From NCBI GenBank assembly GCA_964576715.1, contig CAZNWE010000083.1:1-16343 (forward strand): DNA of 16,343 bases, in the 5' to 3' direction. Below, one piece after another: positions 1-6,085 of the stretch. The notes beneath the pieces are model-generated. The model had not been told where the DNA came from and made no database searches. It saw only the letters and a list, made by a program, of their open reading frames with translations. The translations under genes were made by a program, and so were the position numbers. Each line of letters begins with the position of its first letter. Position 1 is the first letter of the stretch. The DNA comes from SLRI01 sp964576715 (lineage in GTDB: Bacteria > Pseudomonadota > Alphaproteobacteria > Geminicoccales > Geminicoccaceae).

Positions 1-42
1 TGGCGCGGCAGGAAAACGACGGTGTTGGTTTTCACACAGTCT

Positions 43-67
43 GCTAGCCTCCCCTTGGACCCCACCG
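43..67. repeat. Short dispersed repeat, copy 1 (half-element)
   Basis: GCTAGCCTCCCC (43-54) followed after 4 bases by ACCCCACCG (59-67). The same two blocks, in the same orientation and 2 bases apart, recur at 3255-3277. There they form the right half of a perfect 24-bp palindrome. Here the matching left arm (GGGGAGGC) is missing, so this copy cannot fold the same way. Function is unknown; it looks like a degenerate member of a GC-rich intergenic repeat family. Confidence 0.5.
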
Positions 68-387
68 GAACTTCGGGGTGCGAGCTGATTGGGGCCGTAG
101 ACTGCCAAGGCTCATCGGTTGCATGACTGCGTGGCTTAGACTAGGTGCCGAAGAGCGGTGCAGAACGGCGATAGTCCTAGTCGATCAATCTCGCTCATAT
201 TGACGGAAACACGAAAAATATTGCTCCGCTAGCCCGTCGTGGGCGCCTGGTGTTCCTCGGCCCGCCCTCCCGCGCACCAGCCCTCGCTAATCTCTCCGAC
301 ACGACGGCGATCATGCCGCCCTTACCCCCTTCATCAACCGAACACCAAACCCGCCCCCGAGCACCATGGCCAACCGACCAGTGGGGC

Positions 388-410
388 GTGGGGAGGCGCT
401 GCCTCCCCAC
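388..410. terminator. GC-rich hairpin downstream of the solute-binding gene
   Basis: GTGGGGAGGC (388-397) pairs perfectly with GCCTCCCCAC (401-410) over a 3-base loop, GCT. It lies 27 bases past the stop of the minus-strand solute-binding gene, where a terminator would be expected. There is no run of T on the minus-strand side, so it is not a textbook intrinsic terminator. It may instead stabilise the 3' end of the mRNA, or belong to the same repeat family as 3246-3269, with which it shares GGGGAGGC/GCCTCCCC. Confidence 0.45.
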
Positions 411-436
411 AATCCTTCCCTGCTCTTTCGCCGGCC

Positions 437-1705
437 CTACCAGCCCCGGGCGCTGATGAAGCGCAGCCGGCGCTCGAGTTCGGCGAGGTTGCTGGCGGCA
501 TCGCCGTTGCCGGCGATGGTGTTGTGCGCCGCCGTCCAGATCTCCTGGCTGACCTGGCTGTAGTGGATGCCGGTCGCGGCCGAGGGCCGTGGCACGGCGT
601 TCTCGACCACCGACCGCCATGCCGGGATCAACGGCTGGGCTTCGGCAACCTCGGGGTCGTCGTAGAGCGCGGCGATGGTCGGCAGGAAGGTGTAGCGGAT
701 GGCGCGGTCCTTCTGGATCGCCGCGCTGGTCAGGAAGAGGGCGAGTTCGGTCGCGGCCTCGGGCTCGCGGCTGTAGGCCGAGACCGCGGCGTTCCAGCCG
801 CCGAGCGTGCCGGCCGAGGCGAGGCCCATCGAGCCCCGCGGCAAGGGCACCACGTCGAACTTGCCGGCGATCGGCGAAGCCTCGGCATTACCGAGCGCGT
901 AGGCATAGGGCCAGTTGCGCATGAAGACGGCGTTGCCGGCCTGCCAGAAGAGGCGGCTCTCCTCCTCGCGATACGCGATGACGCCGGGCGGGGCGATCGT
1001 GCCGACCCAGCCGGCGACGCGATCGAGGATGCTCGCGGCATGGTCGTTGGCGGCGGTGATCTCGCCATCGACGTCGATGAAGGTGCCGCCGTCGTTGGAC
1101 GCCACCCATTCGAGCGCGTTGCAGGTCAGGCCCTCGTAGAGCCCGCCCTGGAAGACGAAGCCCCAGAGACCTTCGTTCCCGGCGGCGCGCTCGGCCGCCA
1201 TGATCTCGGTCGCCGTGGCCTCGAGCTCGGCCCAGGTCTCGGGCGGCGCCTTGTCGTGCTTCTCGAGCAGGTCGGTGCGGTAATAGAGTGCTGGTGCGTC
1301 GGTGTAGTGGGGAATGGCGACCAGCCGGCCGTCGACGGTCTGCGATGCCACGATCTCGGGGATGTGGTCGTCGATCACCGCGGCCGCCGCGTCGCTCAAA
1401 TCCCGCAGATGGGCGGCGAGCAGGCCCGACCAGATCACGTCGATGAACAGCACGTCCGGCTCCGGGCGCTCGTCGGCGAGCCAGATCCGGTACTGGGCAA
1501 GCTGGTCGGTGGTCGAGGACGGCATCTCGATGATGCTGACGCTGTGCCCGGTCGCCGCCACGAACCGGTCGAGATGCTCGCGCAGGAGCACGAGCGCATC
1601 ACCGGTGTCACCGGCGGCGATCGTGAGCTCGGCGGCGGTGGCGGCGCCGGCGAGCCCGAGTGCCACGGCGAGGGCCAAAAAGCTGGTTCGGGTGCTTCGG
1701 ATCAT
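437..1705 (-). CDS. ABC transporter extracellular solute-binding protein (family 1, sugar type)
   Basis: Predicted periplasmic receptor of an ABC importer, 422 aa, the usual size for family-1 sugar-binding proteins. Residues 1-24 form a Sec signal peptide (MIRSTR, hydrophobic core, ATA-A cleavage site). The mature part starts ELTIAAGDTGDAL and has family features: a DVLFIDVIW strand near 87, 'AIPHYTDAPALYYRTDLLEK' near 134-153, and the 'PPETWAELEATATEI' helix that follows in ThuE/MalE-like proteins. The substrate cannot be read from sequence; trehalose/maltose or another oligosaccharide is most likely by resemblance. The ATG start has GGGGAGG 5 bases upstream (minus strand). No permease or ATPase gene is adjacent: 436 empty bases lie downstream and a toxin-antitoxin pair lies upstream, so partners must be elsewhere. 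The family call is firm, the substrate is not. Confidence 0.9.
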   Translation of the reverse strand: MIRSTRTSFLALAVALGLAGAATAAELTIAAGDTGDALVLLREHLDRFVAATGHSVSIIEMPSSTTDQLAQYRIWLADERPEPDVLFIDVIWSGLLAAHLRDLSDAAAAVIDDHIPEIVASQTVDGRLVAIPHYTDAPALYYRTDLLEKHDKAPPETWAELEATATEIMAAERAAGNEGLWGFVFQGGLYEGLTCNALEWVASNDGGTFIDVDGEITAANDHAASILDRVAGWVGTIAPPGVIAYREEESRLFWQAGNAVFMRNWPYAYALGNAEASPIAGKFDVVPLPRGSMGLASAGTLGGWNAAVSAYSREPEAATELALFLTSAAIQKDRAIRYTFLPTIAALYDDPEVAEAQPLIPAWRSVVENAVPRPSAATGIHYSQVSQEIWTAAHNTIAGNGDAASNLAELERRLRFISARGW

Positions 1706-1740
1706 GCCTGCCTCCCCGGCTCGGCTGACAATTTCCAGCC

Positions 1741-1768
1741 ATTATCGCACGAAACCGGGCACTCGCAA
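1741..1768 (-). promoter_or_regulatory. Candidate sigma-70 promoter of the solute-binding gene
   Basis: On the minus strand TTGCGA (1768-1763) and GATAAT (1746-1741) are separated by 16 bases. They match 4/6 and 5/6 of the -35 and -10 consensus. A start site near 1734 would give a leader of about 30 bases carrying the GGGGAGG ribosome binding site. This would let the solute-binding gene be transcribed apart from the upstream toxin-antitoxin pair. Motif match only, with no experimental support. Confidence 0.35.
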
Positions 1769-1789
1769 CCAGGGAATACGGCGACGGGC

Positions 1790-2206
1790 TCAGCCGGTCT
1801 GCCAGGGATCCAACAAGGCAACCGCCAAGCCGCGAAAGTCGCCGGTGTTGCGGGTGACGACGGTGAGACCATGGACCACGGCGGTGGCGGCGATCAGCGC
1901 GTCGCGCTCGGGCCGGCGATCAGGCACGTGGAAGGCGGCACAAGCGATTGCAACGGGCTCGCTTATGGGGAGGATGCGCGATCTGAACGACGGCCTGAGC
2001 ACGGCGTCGAGCCACTGCCGCAGCGGTGCCGCCTGACGCTGATCGCGGCGGTCGAGCAAGAGGATACCGAGTTCGATCTCGAAAAGCGTCATCACCGAGA
2101 TCCAGCAGAGCAGCGGATCGACCGTTGCTACCCACCGCCGCAAGGCAGCGGGTGCCTTCTCGGGGCGCCGCAGCGCCGACACGGTCATCGTGTCCAGCAA
2201 GTACAT
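1790..2206 (-). CDS. vapC: PIN-domain toxin, VapC/FitB type (predicted ribonuclease)
   Basis: 138-aa PIN-domain protein, the usual length of VapC toxins, which are metal-dependent ribonucleases that cleave RNA (often tRNA) when freed from their antitoxin. The acidic metal-binding set is complete: D5 in MYLLDTMTVS, E43 in 'LFEIELGIL', D102 in 'RDALIAATA', and N120/D123 in 'VVTRNTGDF'. This makes an active enzyme likely. The start ATG at 2206-2204 shares one base with the antitoxin stop (TGATG), so translation is coupled. The open frame continues upstream, but that part is only the antitoxin gene read in another frame. The sequence resembles the FitB branch ('T.SELR' region here TVSALRR). The role as the toxin of a pair is inferred from family and layout. 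Confidence 0.88.
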   Translation of the reverse strand: MYLLDTMTVSALRRPEKAPAALRRWVATVDPLLCWISVMTLFEIELGILLLDRRDQRQAAPLRQWLDAVLRPSFRSRILPISEPVAIACAAFHVPDRRPERDALIAATAVVHGLTVVTRNTGDFRGLAVALLDPWQTG

Positions 2207-2487
2207 CAGTCGAGGTCGAAATCGACGGCCTTGAAACGAATGTCCATTTTCGGCGGCTCGAAGTCGATGTCCGCCGAGGCCGGGTGACCCAGGACATCGA
2301 ACAGCGTCCGCTTCGGCGTTGCCGCGCTCTCCGCGGCTGCCCTCCTGGCTTCCTCGTATTGGTCGTAGTCGACCAGCACGAACCGCGGCCGGCCACGATC
2401 GGTGATGATCACCGGCGCCTTCTCGGCTGCCCGCTTGGCCGCACTCGGGTTGCGATTGAACTCGCGACTGGTCAGCGTGATGGTCAT
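2206..2487 (-). CDS. vapB: Phd/YefM-type antitoxin of the VapC pair
   Basis: 93-aa antitoxin. The N-terminal part (MTITLTSREFNRNPSAAKRAAEKAPVII... with 'DRGRPRFVLVDYDQYE') has the Phd/YefM fold pattern: a short strand, a helix with 'REFN.N.S.A...A', then the conserved 'ITDRGRP.FVL...YEE' segment used for dimerisation and operator binding. The C-terminal tail ('FEPPKMDIRFKAVDFDLD') is acidic/aromatic, as expected for the segment that occupies the toxin groove. I chose the ATG at 2487 because GGAGG (2500-2496) lies 8 bases upstream; a GTG at 2496 is in frame but sits inside that ribosome binding site. The gene runs directly into the toxin (1-base overlap). Autoregulation through the palindrome at 2509-2528 is likely. 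Confidence 0.85.
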   Translation of the reverse strand: MTITLTSREFNRNPSAAKRAAEKAPVIITDRGRPRFVLVDYDQYEEARRAAAESAATPKRTLFDVLGHPASADIDFEPPKMDIRFKAVDFDLD

Positions 2488-2508
2488 GGCAGGCACCTCC
2501 GATCGCCA

Positions 2509-2528
2509 AGGTAGTATCGATACTACCT
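2509..2528. promoter_or_regulatory. 20-bp perfect palindrome, likely antitoxin operator
   Basis: AGGTAGTATCGATACTACCT is its own reverse complement over all 20 bases. It lies 21 bases upstream of the antitoxin start, in the 108-base region shared with the divergent LysE pseudogene. Phd/YefM and VapB antitoxins typically bind palindromes just upstream of their own operon and repress it, with the toxin as co-repressor. Position and symmetry fit this role well. It could also once have influenced the divergent exporter gene. The binding itself is inferred. Confidence 0.7.
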
Positions 2529-2595
2529 CTTGTCGATGATGGCCATCACACGGCCTCGTCGGTATGCGAGCGCATTACCCCCCAAGGAAACCCCC

Positions 2596-3234
2596 ATGGC
2601 CGTCGAAACCTGGCTCGCCTTCGCCGCCGCCTCGGCCGTTCTCCTCGCCATCCCGGGGCCGACCGTGCTCCTCGTCGTCGCCTACGCCCTCGGCCAGGGC
2701 AAGCGCGCCGCCATGGCCACCACCGCCGGCGTGGCGCTGGGCGACTTCACCGCCATGACGGCGTCCCTCCTCGGCCTCGGCCGCCTGCTCGCCACCTCCG
2801 CCACCCTCTTCACCATCCTCAAATGGGCAGGTGCCGCCTAGCTCGTCTATCTAGGCATCAAGCTCTGGCGCACCCCCGTCGCCAACCCCGACATGCCCAA
2901 GGCGACACTCGTCAGCAACCGCCGCATGCTCGCCCACACCTGACTCGTCACCGCCCTCTAGCCCAAAAGCATCGTTTTCTTCATGGCCTTCCTCCCCCAA
3001 TTCCTCGACCCCACCAGCCCGCTCCTCGGTCAAGTCGTCATCATGGGAGCGACCTTCTTGGTGCTAGCGACCCGCATCGCCACAGCCGATGCCGGCCTCG
3101 CCCAATTCACCCGCCGCCGGATCAGGACCCCTACAATCCAACGCACCGTCAATCGCACCGGCGGCACGCTGCTCATTGGCGCCGGCATCCTGACAGCCAC
3201 ACTCCGCCGCGCGACATTTTACGGGAGTGAATAA
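2596..3234 (+). pseudogene. LysE/RhtB family amino-acid exporter, broken by three in-frame stops
   Basis: Read through its stops, this 213-codon frame is a full-length LysE/RhtB exporter, an inner-membrane protein of about six helices that exports amino acids such as homoserine or threonine. Visible family motifs are 'LLAIPGPTVLLVVAYALGQGKR' near the start, 'GVALGDFTAM', '(Y)LGIKLWR', '(N)PKSIVFFMAFLPQFLDP' and a C-terminal 'NRTGGTLLIGAGILTA'. In-frame stops are TAG at 2839-2841 (where the family has Tyr: AGAA-Y-LVYLG), TGA at 2941-2943 (family Trp: HT-W-LV) and TAG at 2959-2961 (family Asn: L-N-PKS). No frameshift or large deletion is seen. The ATG at 2596 has an AAGGAA element (2584-2589) upstream. 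Neighbouring genes use TAG and TGA as normal stops, so recoding is unlikely. The most probable reading is a decaying pseudogene. Confidence 0.85.
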
Positions 3235-3245
3235 AAAGAGCAGAA

Positions 3246-3269
3246 TCTGGGGAGGCTAGCCTCCCCAGA
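3246..3269. repeat. 24-bp perfect palindrome, GC-rich intergenic repeat (copy 2)
   Basis: TCTGGGGAGGCT (3246-3257) is followed immediately by its exact reverse complement (3258-3269). The right half plus the following ACCCCACCG (3269-3277) repeats the block at 43-67, and the GGGGAGGC/GCCTCCCC core matches the hairpin at 388-410. It lies 11 bases after the end of the LysE pseudogene. It could work as an mRNA 3'-end or terminator hairpin, or be a dispersed repeat. Perfect pairing without a loop suggests either a cruciform or a protein site, or a hairpin with a few central bases unpaired. Confidence 0.6.
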
Positions 3270-3322
3270 CCCCACCGTTACTTTGCGTCGCAGCCCCACC
3301 TCCGAAATGTCGAGGGGGCGCC

Positions 3323-3358
3323 GGGGAAATCATTTCCCCCGCTCTTCTTTTGTCTTGA
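3323..3358 (+). terminator. Candidate intrinsic terminator between convergent genes
   Basis: GGGGAAA (3323-3329) pairs with TTTCCCC (3333-3339) over the loop TCA, and is followed on the plus strand by a T-rich tract (CGCTCTTCTTTTGTCTT). That is the layout of a Rho-independent terminator for plus-strand transcription coming from the LysE pseudogene. On the minus strand, downstream of the SDR gene, no T-run follows the stem, so it would be weak in that direction. The stem is only 7 bp with three A-T pairs, hence moderate confidence. Confidence 0.5.
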
Positions 3359-3368
3359 CGTACTTCGC

Positions 3369-4124
3369 CTACAATACCGCCAACGTCCCCCCGTCCACAT
3401 AGATCACCTGCCCATTGACGTAACTCGATGCGTCACTGGCCAGGAAGATGCACACGCCCTGCAGCTCCTCGACCTCGCCCCAGCGGCCGGCCGGGGTGCG
3501 TTTTTCGACCCAGGCGTTGAATTCGGGGTTCTGGATCAATGCTGTGTTCATTTCGGTCTTGAAGTAGCCGGGACCGATGCCGTTGATCTGCAGGCCGTGG
3601 CGGGCCCAGTCGGCGCACATGCCCCTGGTCAGCATGCGGACGGCCCCCTTGGCGGCGGCATAGGGAGCGATGGTCGGCCGCGCCACCTCGCTGGTGAGCG
3701 AGCAGATGTTGATGATCTTGCCGCGGCGGCGCGGGATCATCCGCCTGGCCACCTCCTTGCCGACATAGAACACGGCATCGAGATTGGTCGCCATCACCTC
3801 GCGCCAGGTCTCGGTTGGCATCTCGTCCAACGGTGCCCGGCGCTGGATGCCGGCATTGTTGACAAGGATGTCGATCGGCCCCGCATCGGCCTCGATCCGC
3901 GCGATCCCGGCGGCGACGGCGGCGGTGTCGGTGACGTCGAAGACCTGCGCCGTGGCCCGGGGGATATCGGCCAGCACCGCCGCGAGCTTCGCCCTGTCAC
4001 GGCCATTGAGCACCACCGCCGCTCCGGCCGCCGCCAGCCCTCGGGCGAGCGCCAGGCCGATGCCCGAGCCCGAGCCGGTGACCAGCGCCCGCCGGCCCGT
4101 CAAATCGAAAAGCCTGGTCGACAT
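3369..4124 (-). CDS. SDR oxidoreductase, gluconate 5-dehydrogenase-like
   Basis: 251-aa classical short-chain dehydrogenase/reductase. Gluconate 5-dehydrogenases interconvert D-gluconate and 5-keto-D-gluconate with NAD(P)H in the cytosol. Motifs: cofactor-binding TGSGSGIG (16-23), NNAG (89-92), and catalytic N114, S142, Y155 and K159 (YAAAK). Segments typical of the IdnO/Gno branch are 'VVLNGRD' (37-43), 'NNAGIQRRAPL', 'GKIINICSLTSEVARPTIAPY', 'LTRGMCADWA', 'GPGYFKTEMN' and 'KRTPAGRWGEVEEL'. The Arg in NGRD hints at NADP use. The start ATG (4124) has GGAGG 7 bases upstream. It is divergent from ftsH across 96 bases and has no sugar-acid genes beside it. Class is certain; gluconate specificity is likely, but other sugar-acid or polyol substrates are possible. 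Confidence 0.85.
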   Translation of the reverse strand: MSTRLFDLTGRRALVTGSGSGIGLALARGLAAAGAAVVLNGRDRAKLAAVLADIPRATAQVFDVTDTAAVAAGIARIEADAGPIDILVNNAGIQRRAPLDEMPTETWREVMATNLDAVFYVGKEVARRMIPRRRGKIINICSLTSEVARPTIAPYAAAKGAVRMLTRGMCADWARHGLQINGIGPGYFKTEMNTALIQNPEFNAWVEKRTPAGRWGEVEELQGVCIFLASDASSYVNGQVIYVDGGTLAVL

Positions 4125-4220
4125 CGCATGCCCTCCCTGGTTTGTTCGGCGCTGGTAGTGCCTACCTATGGCACGGGGCAAGCATCGCGTTGTCCCGACC
4201 GGTGGCACGGGGGGACGCGG
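4125..4220. promoter_or_regulatory. Divergent intergenic region (SDR / ftsH)
   Basis: These 96 bases separate two divergent starts and must hold the promoter(s) for both genes. The SDR ribosome binding site (GGAGG near 4133-4137) and the G-rich GGGGGGA (about 4209-4215) before ftsH are visible. I do not see a convincing sigma-70 or sigma-32 promoter pair or a clear operator. Confidence 0.4.
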
Positions 4221-6053
4221 ATGGACATGGAGAAGCGACAGCAGATCAATCTGAGCTATGCGCTGATCGCGTTCATGCTTCTCTTGGTCTTTCAGAGCTG
4301 GTGGGCGGCCCAGCAGCAGATCGAGACCATCCCCTACAGCGAGTTCCAGGCGCTGATCGACGAGGGGGCGATCGAGGAGCTGCGCATCTCCGAGAACTTC
4401 GTCCAGGGCCGGCTGCGCCAGCCGACCGAGACCGGGGCGACGCATTTCCGTACCAACCGAGTCGAAATGGACATGGCGGACTGGTTGGCCAAGCACGACG
4501 TCCGCTTCGCCGGCGAGATCGAGAACACCTTCCTGCGCGATCTCCTCTCCTGGATCATCCCGATCGCCATCATCATCGGCTTCTGGTTCTTCATGATCCG
4601 CCGCTTCGCCGAGAAGCAGGGCTTCGGCGGACTGATGCAGGTCGGCAAGTCGAAGGCCAAGATCTATGTCGAGACTGACACCAAGGTCAGCTTCGCCGAC
4701 GTCGCCGGGGTCGACGAGGCCAAGGACGAACTGATGGAGATCGTCAACTTCCTCAAAGACCCCGACACCTACGGCCGGCTCGGGGCCCGCATCCCCAAGG
4801 GCATCCTCCTGGTCGGCCCGCCCGGCACCGGCAAGACGCTGCTCGCCCGCGCGGTTGCGGGCGAGGCCGGAGTACCCTTCTTCTCGATCTCGGGCTCGGA
4901 GTTCGTCGAGATGTTCGTGGGCGTGGGGGCGGCCCGGGTCCGTGATCTCTTCGAGCAGGCCGGCAAGTCCAAGCCCTGCATCATCTTCATCGACGAGCTC
5001 GACGCCTTGGGCCGGGCGCGGATGGCCGGGCAGTTCGGCGGTGGCGGCCACGACGAGAAGGAGCAGACCCTGAACCAGCTCCTGGCCGAGCTCGACGGTT
5101 TCGATCCGTCCGAGGGCATCGTGCTCCTGGGTGCCACCAACCGCCCGGAAATCCTCGACCCCGCCCTCCTGCGCGCCGGCCGCTTCGATCGGCAGGTGCT
5201 GGTCGACCGGCCGGACAAGGCGGGCCGCCTGCAGATCCTCAAGGTGCACATCAAGCGGATCAAGAAGCTCGGGCCAAACGTCAAGCTCGAGCAGGTAGCG
5301 GCGCTGACCCCGGGCTTCTCCGGTGCCGATCTCGCCAATCTGGTCAACGAGGCAGCCCTGCTCGCGACCCGCAGGAGGGCCGAGGCGGTGTCCATGGACG
5401 ACTTCAACAACGCGATCGAACGGATCATCGCCGGGCTCGAAAAGAAGTCGCGCATCCTCCACCCCAAGGAGCGCAAGGTCGTGGCCTATCACGAGATGGG
5501 CCATGCGCTGGTCGCCGCCACGCTGCCGACCACCGACGCCGTCCACAAGGTCTCGATCATCCCCCGCGGCATCGGTGCCTTGGGCTATACGATCCAACGG
5601 CCGGAGGAGGAGCGCTTCTTGATGACGGTGCAGGAGCTGAAGGAGAAGATGGCCGTGCTGATGGGCGGCCGGGCCGCCGAGCACGTCGTCTTCGGCGACA
5701 TCTCGACCGGGGCCGCCGACGACCTCGACAAGATCAGCGACATCGCGCGCCACATGGTCACCCGCTACGGCATGGATGCCGCAACCCACCAGGTCGTCTA
5801 CGATCCGCAACGCCAGTCGTTCCTGGGCGAGAATGGCATGCCAGTGGCCCGGCCGCGCACCTACAGTGAGGAAACGGCCCGCGAGATCGACCTCGCCATC
5901 CGCCAGCTGGTCGAGGACGCGTTCGAGCGGGCGGTCGCGATCATCGAAGAGCGCCGCCAAGACCTCGACCAAGGTGCCGCGCTGCTGCTCGAGCGCGAGA
6001 CTATCACCGCCGCCGATTTCCCGCTGCTCAAGCGACAGCCGCTCGCCGCCTGA
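4221..6053 (+). CDS. ftsH: ATP-dependent zinc metalloprotease FtsH (paralog-like, HEMGH type)
   Basis: 610-aa membrane-bound AAA+ protease that extracts and degrades membrane and damaged proteins. Order: N-terminal membrane helix (about 11-29), periplasmic FtsH_ext-type domain (about 31-107), second helix (about 109-126), AAA module with Walker A GPPGTGKT (199-206), pore motif FVG (232-234), Walker B 'IIFIDELDALG' (254-264) and second region of homology with R318/R321. The M41 peptidase follows, with H424-E425-M-G-H428 and likely third zinc ligand D501. All catalytic residues are present. Oddities: HEMGH instead of the common HEAGH, 'DELDALG' where most have 'DEIDAVG', a short tail, and none of the usual tilS/folP/glmM neighbours. 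This suggests a second, specialised FtsH. I start at ATG 4221 after a G-rich box; ATG 4227 is an alternative. An asmA-like gene follows 32 bases later. Confidence 0.93.
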   Translation: MDMEKRQQINLSYALIAFMLLLVFQSWWAAQQQIETIPYSEFQALIDEGAIEELRISENFVQGRLRQPTETGATHFRTNRVEMDMADWLAKHDVRFAGEIENTFLRDLLSWIIPIAIIIGFWFFMIRRFAEKQGFGGLMQVGKSKAKIYVETDTKVSFADVAGVDEAKDELMEIVNFLKDPDTYGRLGARIPKGILLVGPPGTGKTLLARAVAGEAGVPFFSISGSEFVEMFVGVGAARVRDLFEQAGKSKPCIIFIDELDALGRARMAGQFGGGGHDEKEQTLNQLLAELDGFDPSEGIVLLGATNRPEILDPALLRAGRFDRQVLVDRPDKAGRLQILKVHIKRIKKLGPNVKLEQVAALTPGFSGADLANLVNEAALLATRRRAEAVSMDDFNNAIERIIAGLEKKSRILHPKERKVVAYHEMGHALVAATLPTTDAVHKVSIIPRGIGALGYTIQRPEEERFLMTVQELKEKMAVLMGGRAAEHVVFGDISTGAADDLDKISDIARHMVTRYGMDAATHQVVYDPQRQSFLGENGMPVARPRTYSEETAREIDLAIRQLVEDAFERAVAIIEERRQDLDQGAALLLERETITAADFPLLKRQPLAA

Positions 6054-6085
6054 GCCGACCCCGCTCGTTACGTGAAGGTTGATCG

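Larger units (their letters stand above)
1..436. other. Intergenic region, no gene seen
   Basis: No reading frame here looks like a protein: the open frames give Arg/Pro/Gly-rich translations without domains, and they run on antisense to the downstream gene. I see no tRNA cloverleaf. Base composition is locally lower in GC than the rest (for example the A/T-rich patch around 205-225). It holds one copy of a short dispersed repeat (43-67) and one GC-rich hairpin (388-410), described separately. It may contain the end of something lying to the left of the window, but nothing supports that directly. Confidence 0.6.

Noticed and set aside
195..620. Minus-strand open frame of 141 codons at the left end
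   Set aside because: Arg/Gly-rich, overlaps the 3' end of the solute-binding gene, no ribosome binding site and no recognisable domain.
239..2287. 682-codon plus-strand open frame
   Set aside because: Antisense to the solute-binding protein and toxin genes, with a Gly/Arg/Asp-rich translation and no motifs.
2207..2509. N-terminal extension of the PIN toxin frame
   Set aside because: This part is the antitoxin gene read in a second frame; PIN proteins begin right at MYLLDT.
2530..2595. TTG-initiated extension of the LysE frame
   Set aside because: It would start next to the 20-bp palindrome and add 22 residues absent from the family; ATG 2596 follows an AAGGAA element.
2839..2961. Stop-codon reassignment or programmed readthrough in the LysE frame
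   Set aside because: Both TAG (amidase, TRAP permease, SDR) and TGA (FtsH, AsmA, TAXI protein) end normal genes in this window; no readthrough signal is evident.
3597..4220. Plus-strand N-terminal extension of ftsH
   Set aside because: It is antisense to the SDR gene; the FtsH family begins at the MDMEKRQQ segment followed by the first membrane helix.
4125..5972. Minus-strand upstream extension of the SDR frame (total 867 codons)
   Set aside because: The extension is antisense to ftsH and has no domain; the SDR has its own well-placed ATG and ribosome binding site at 4124.
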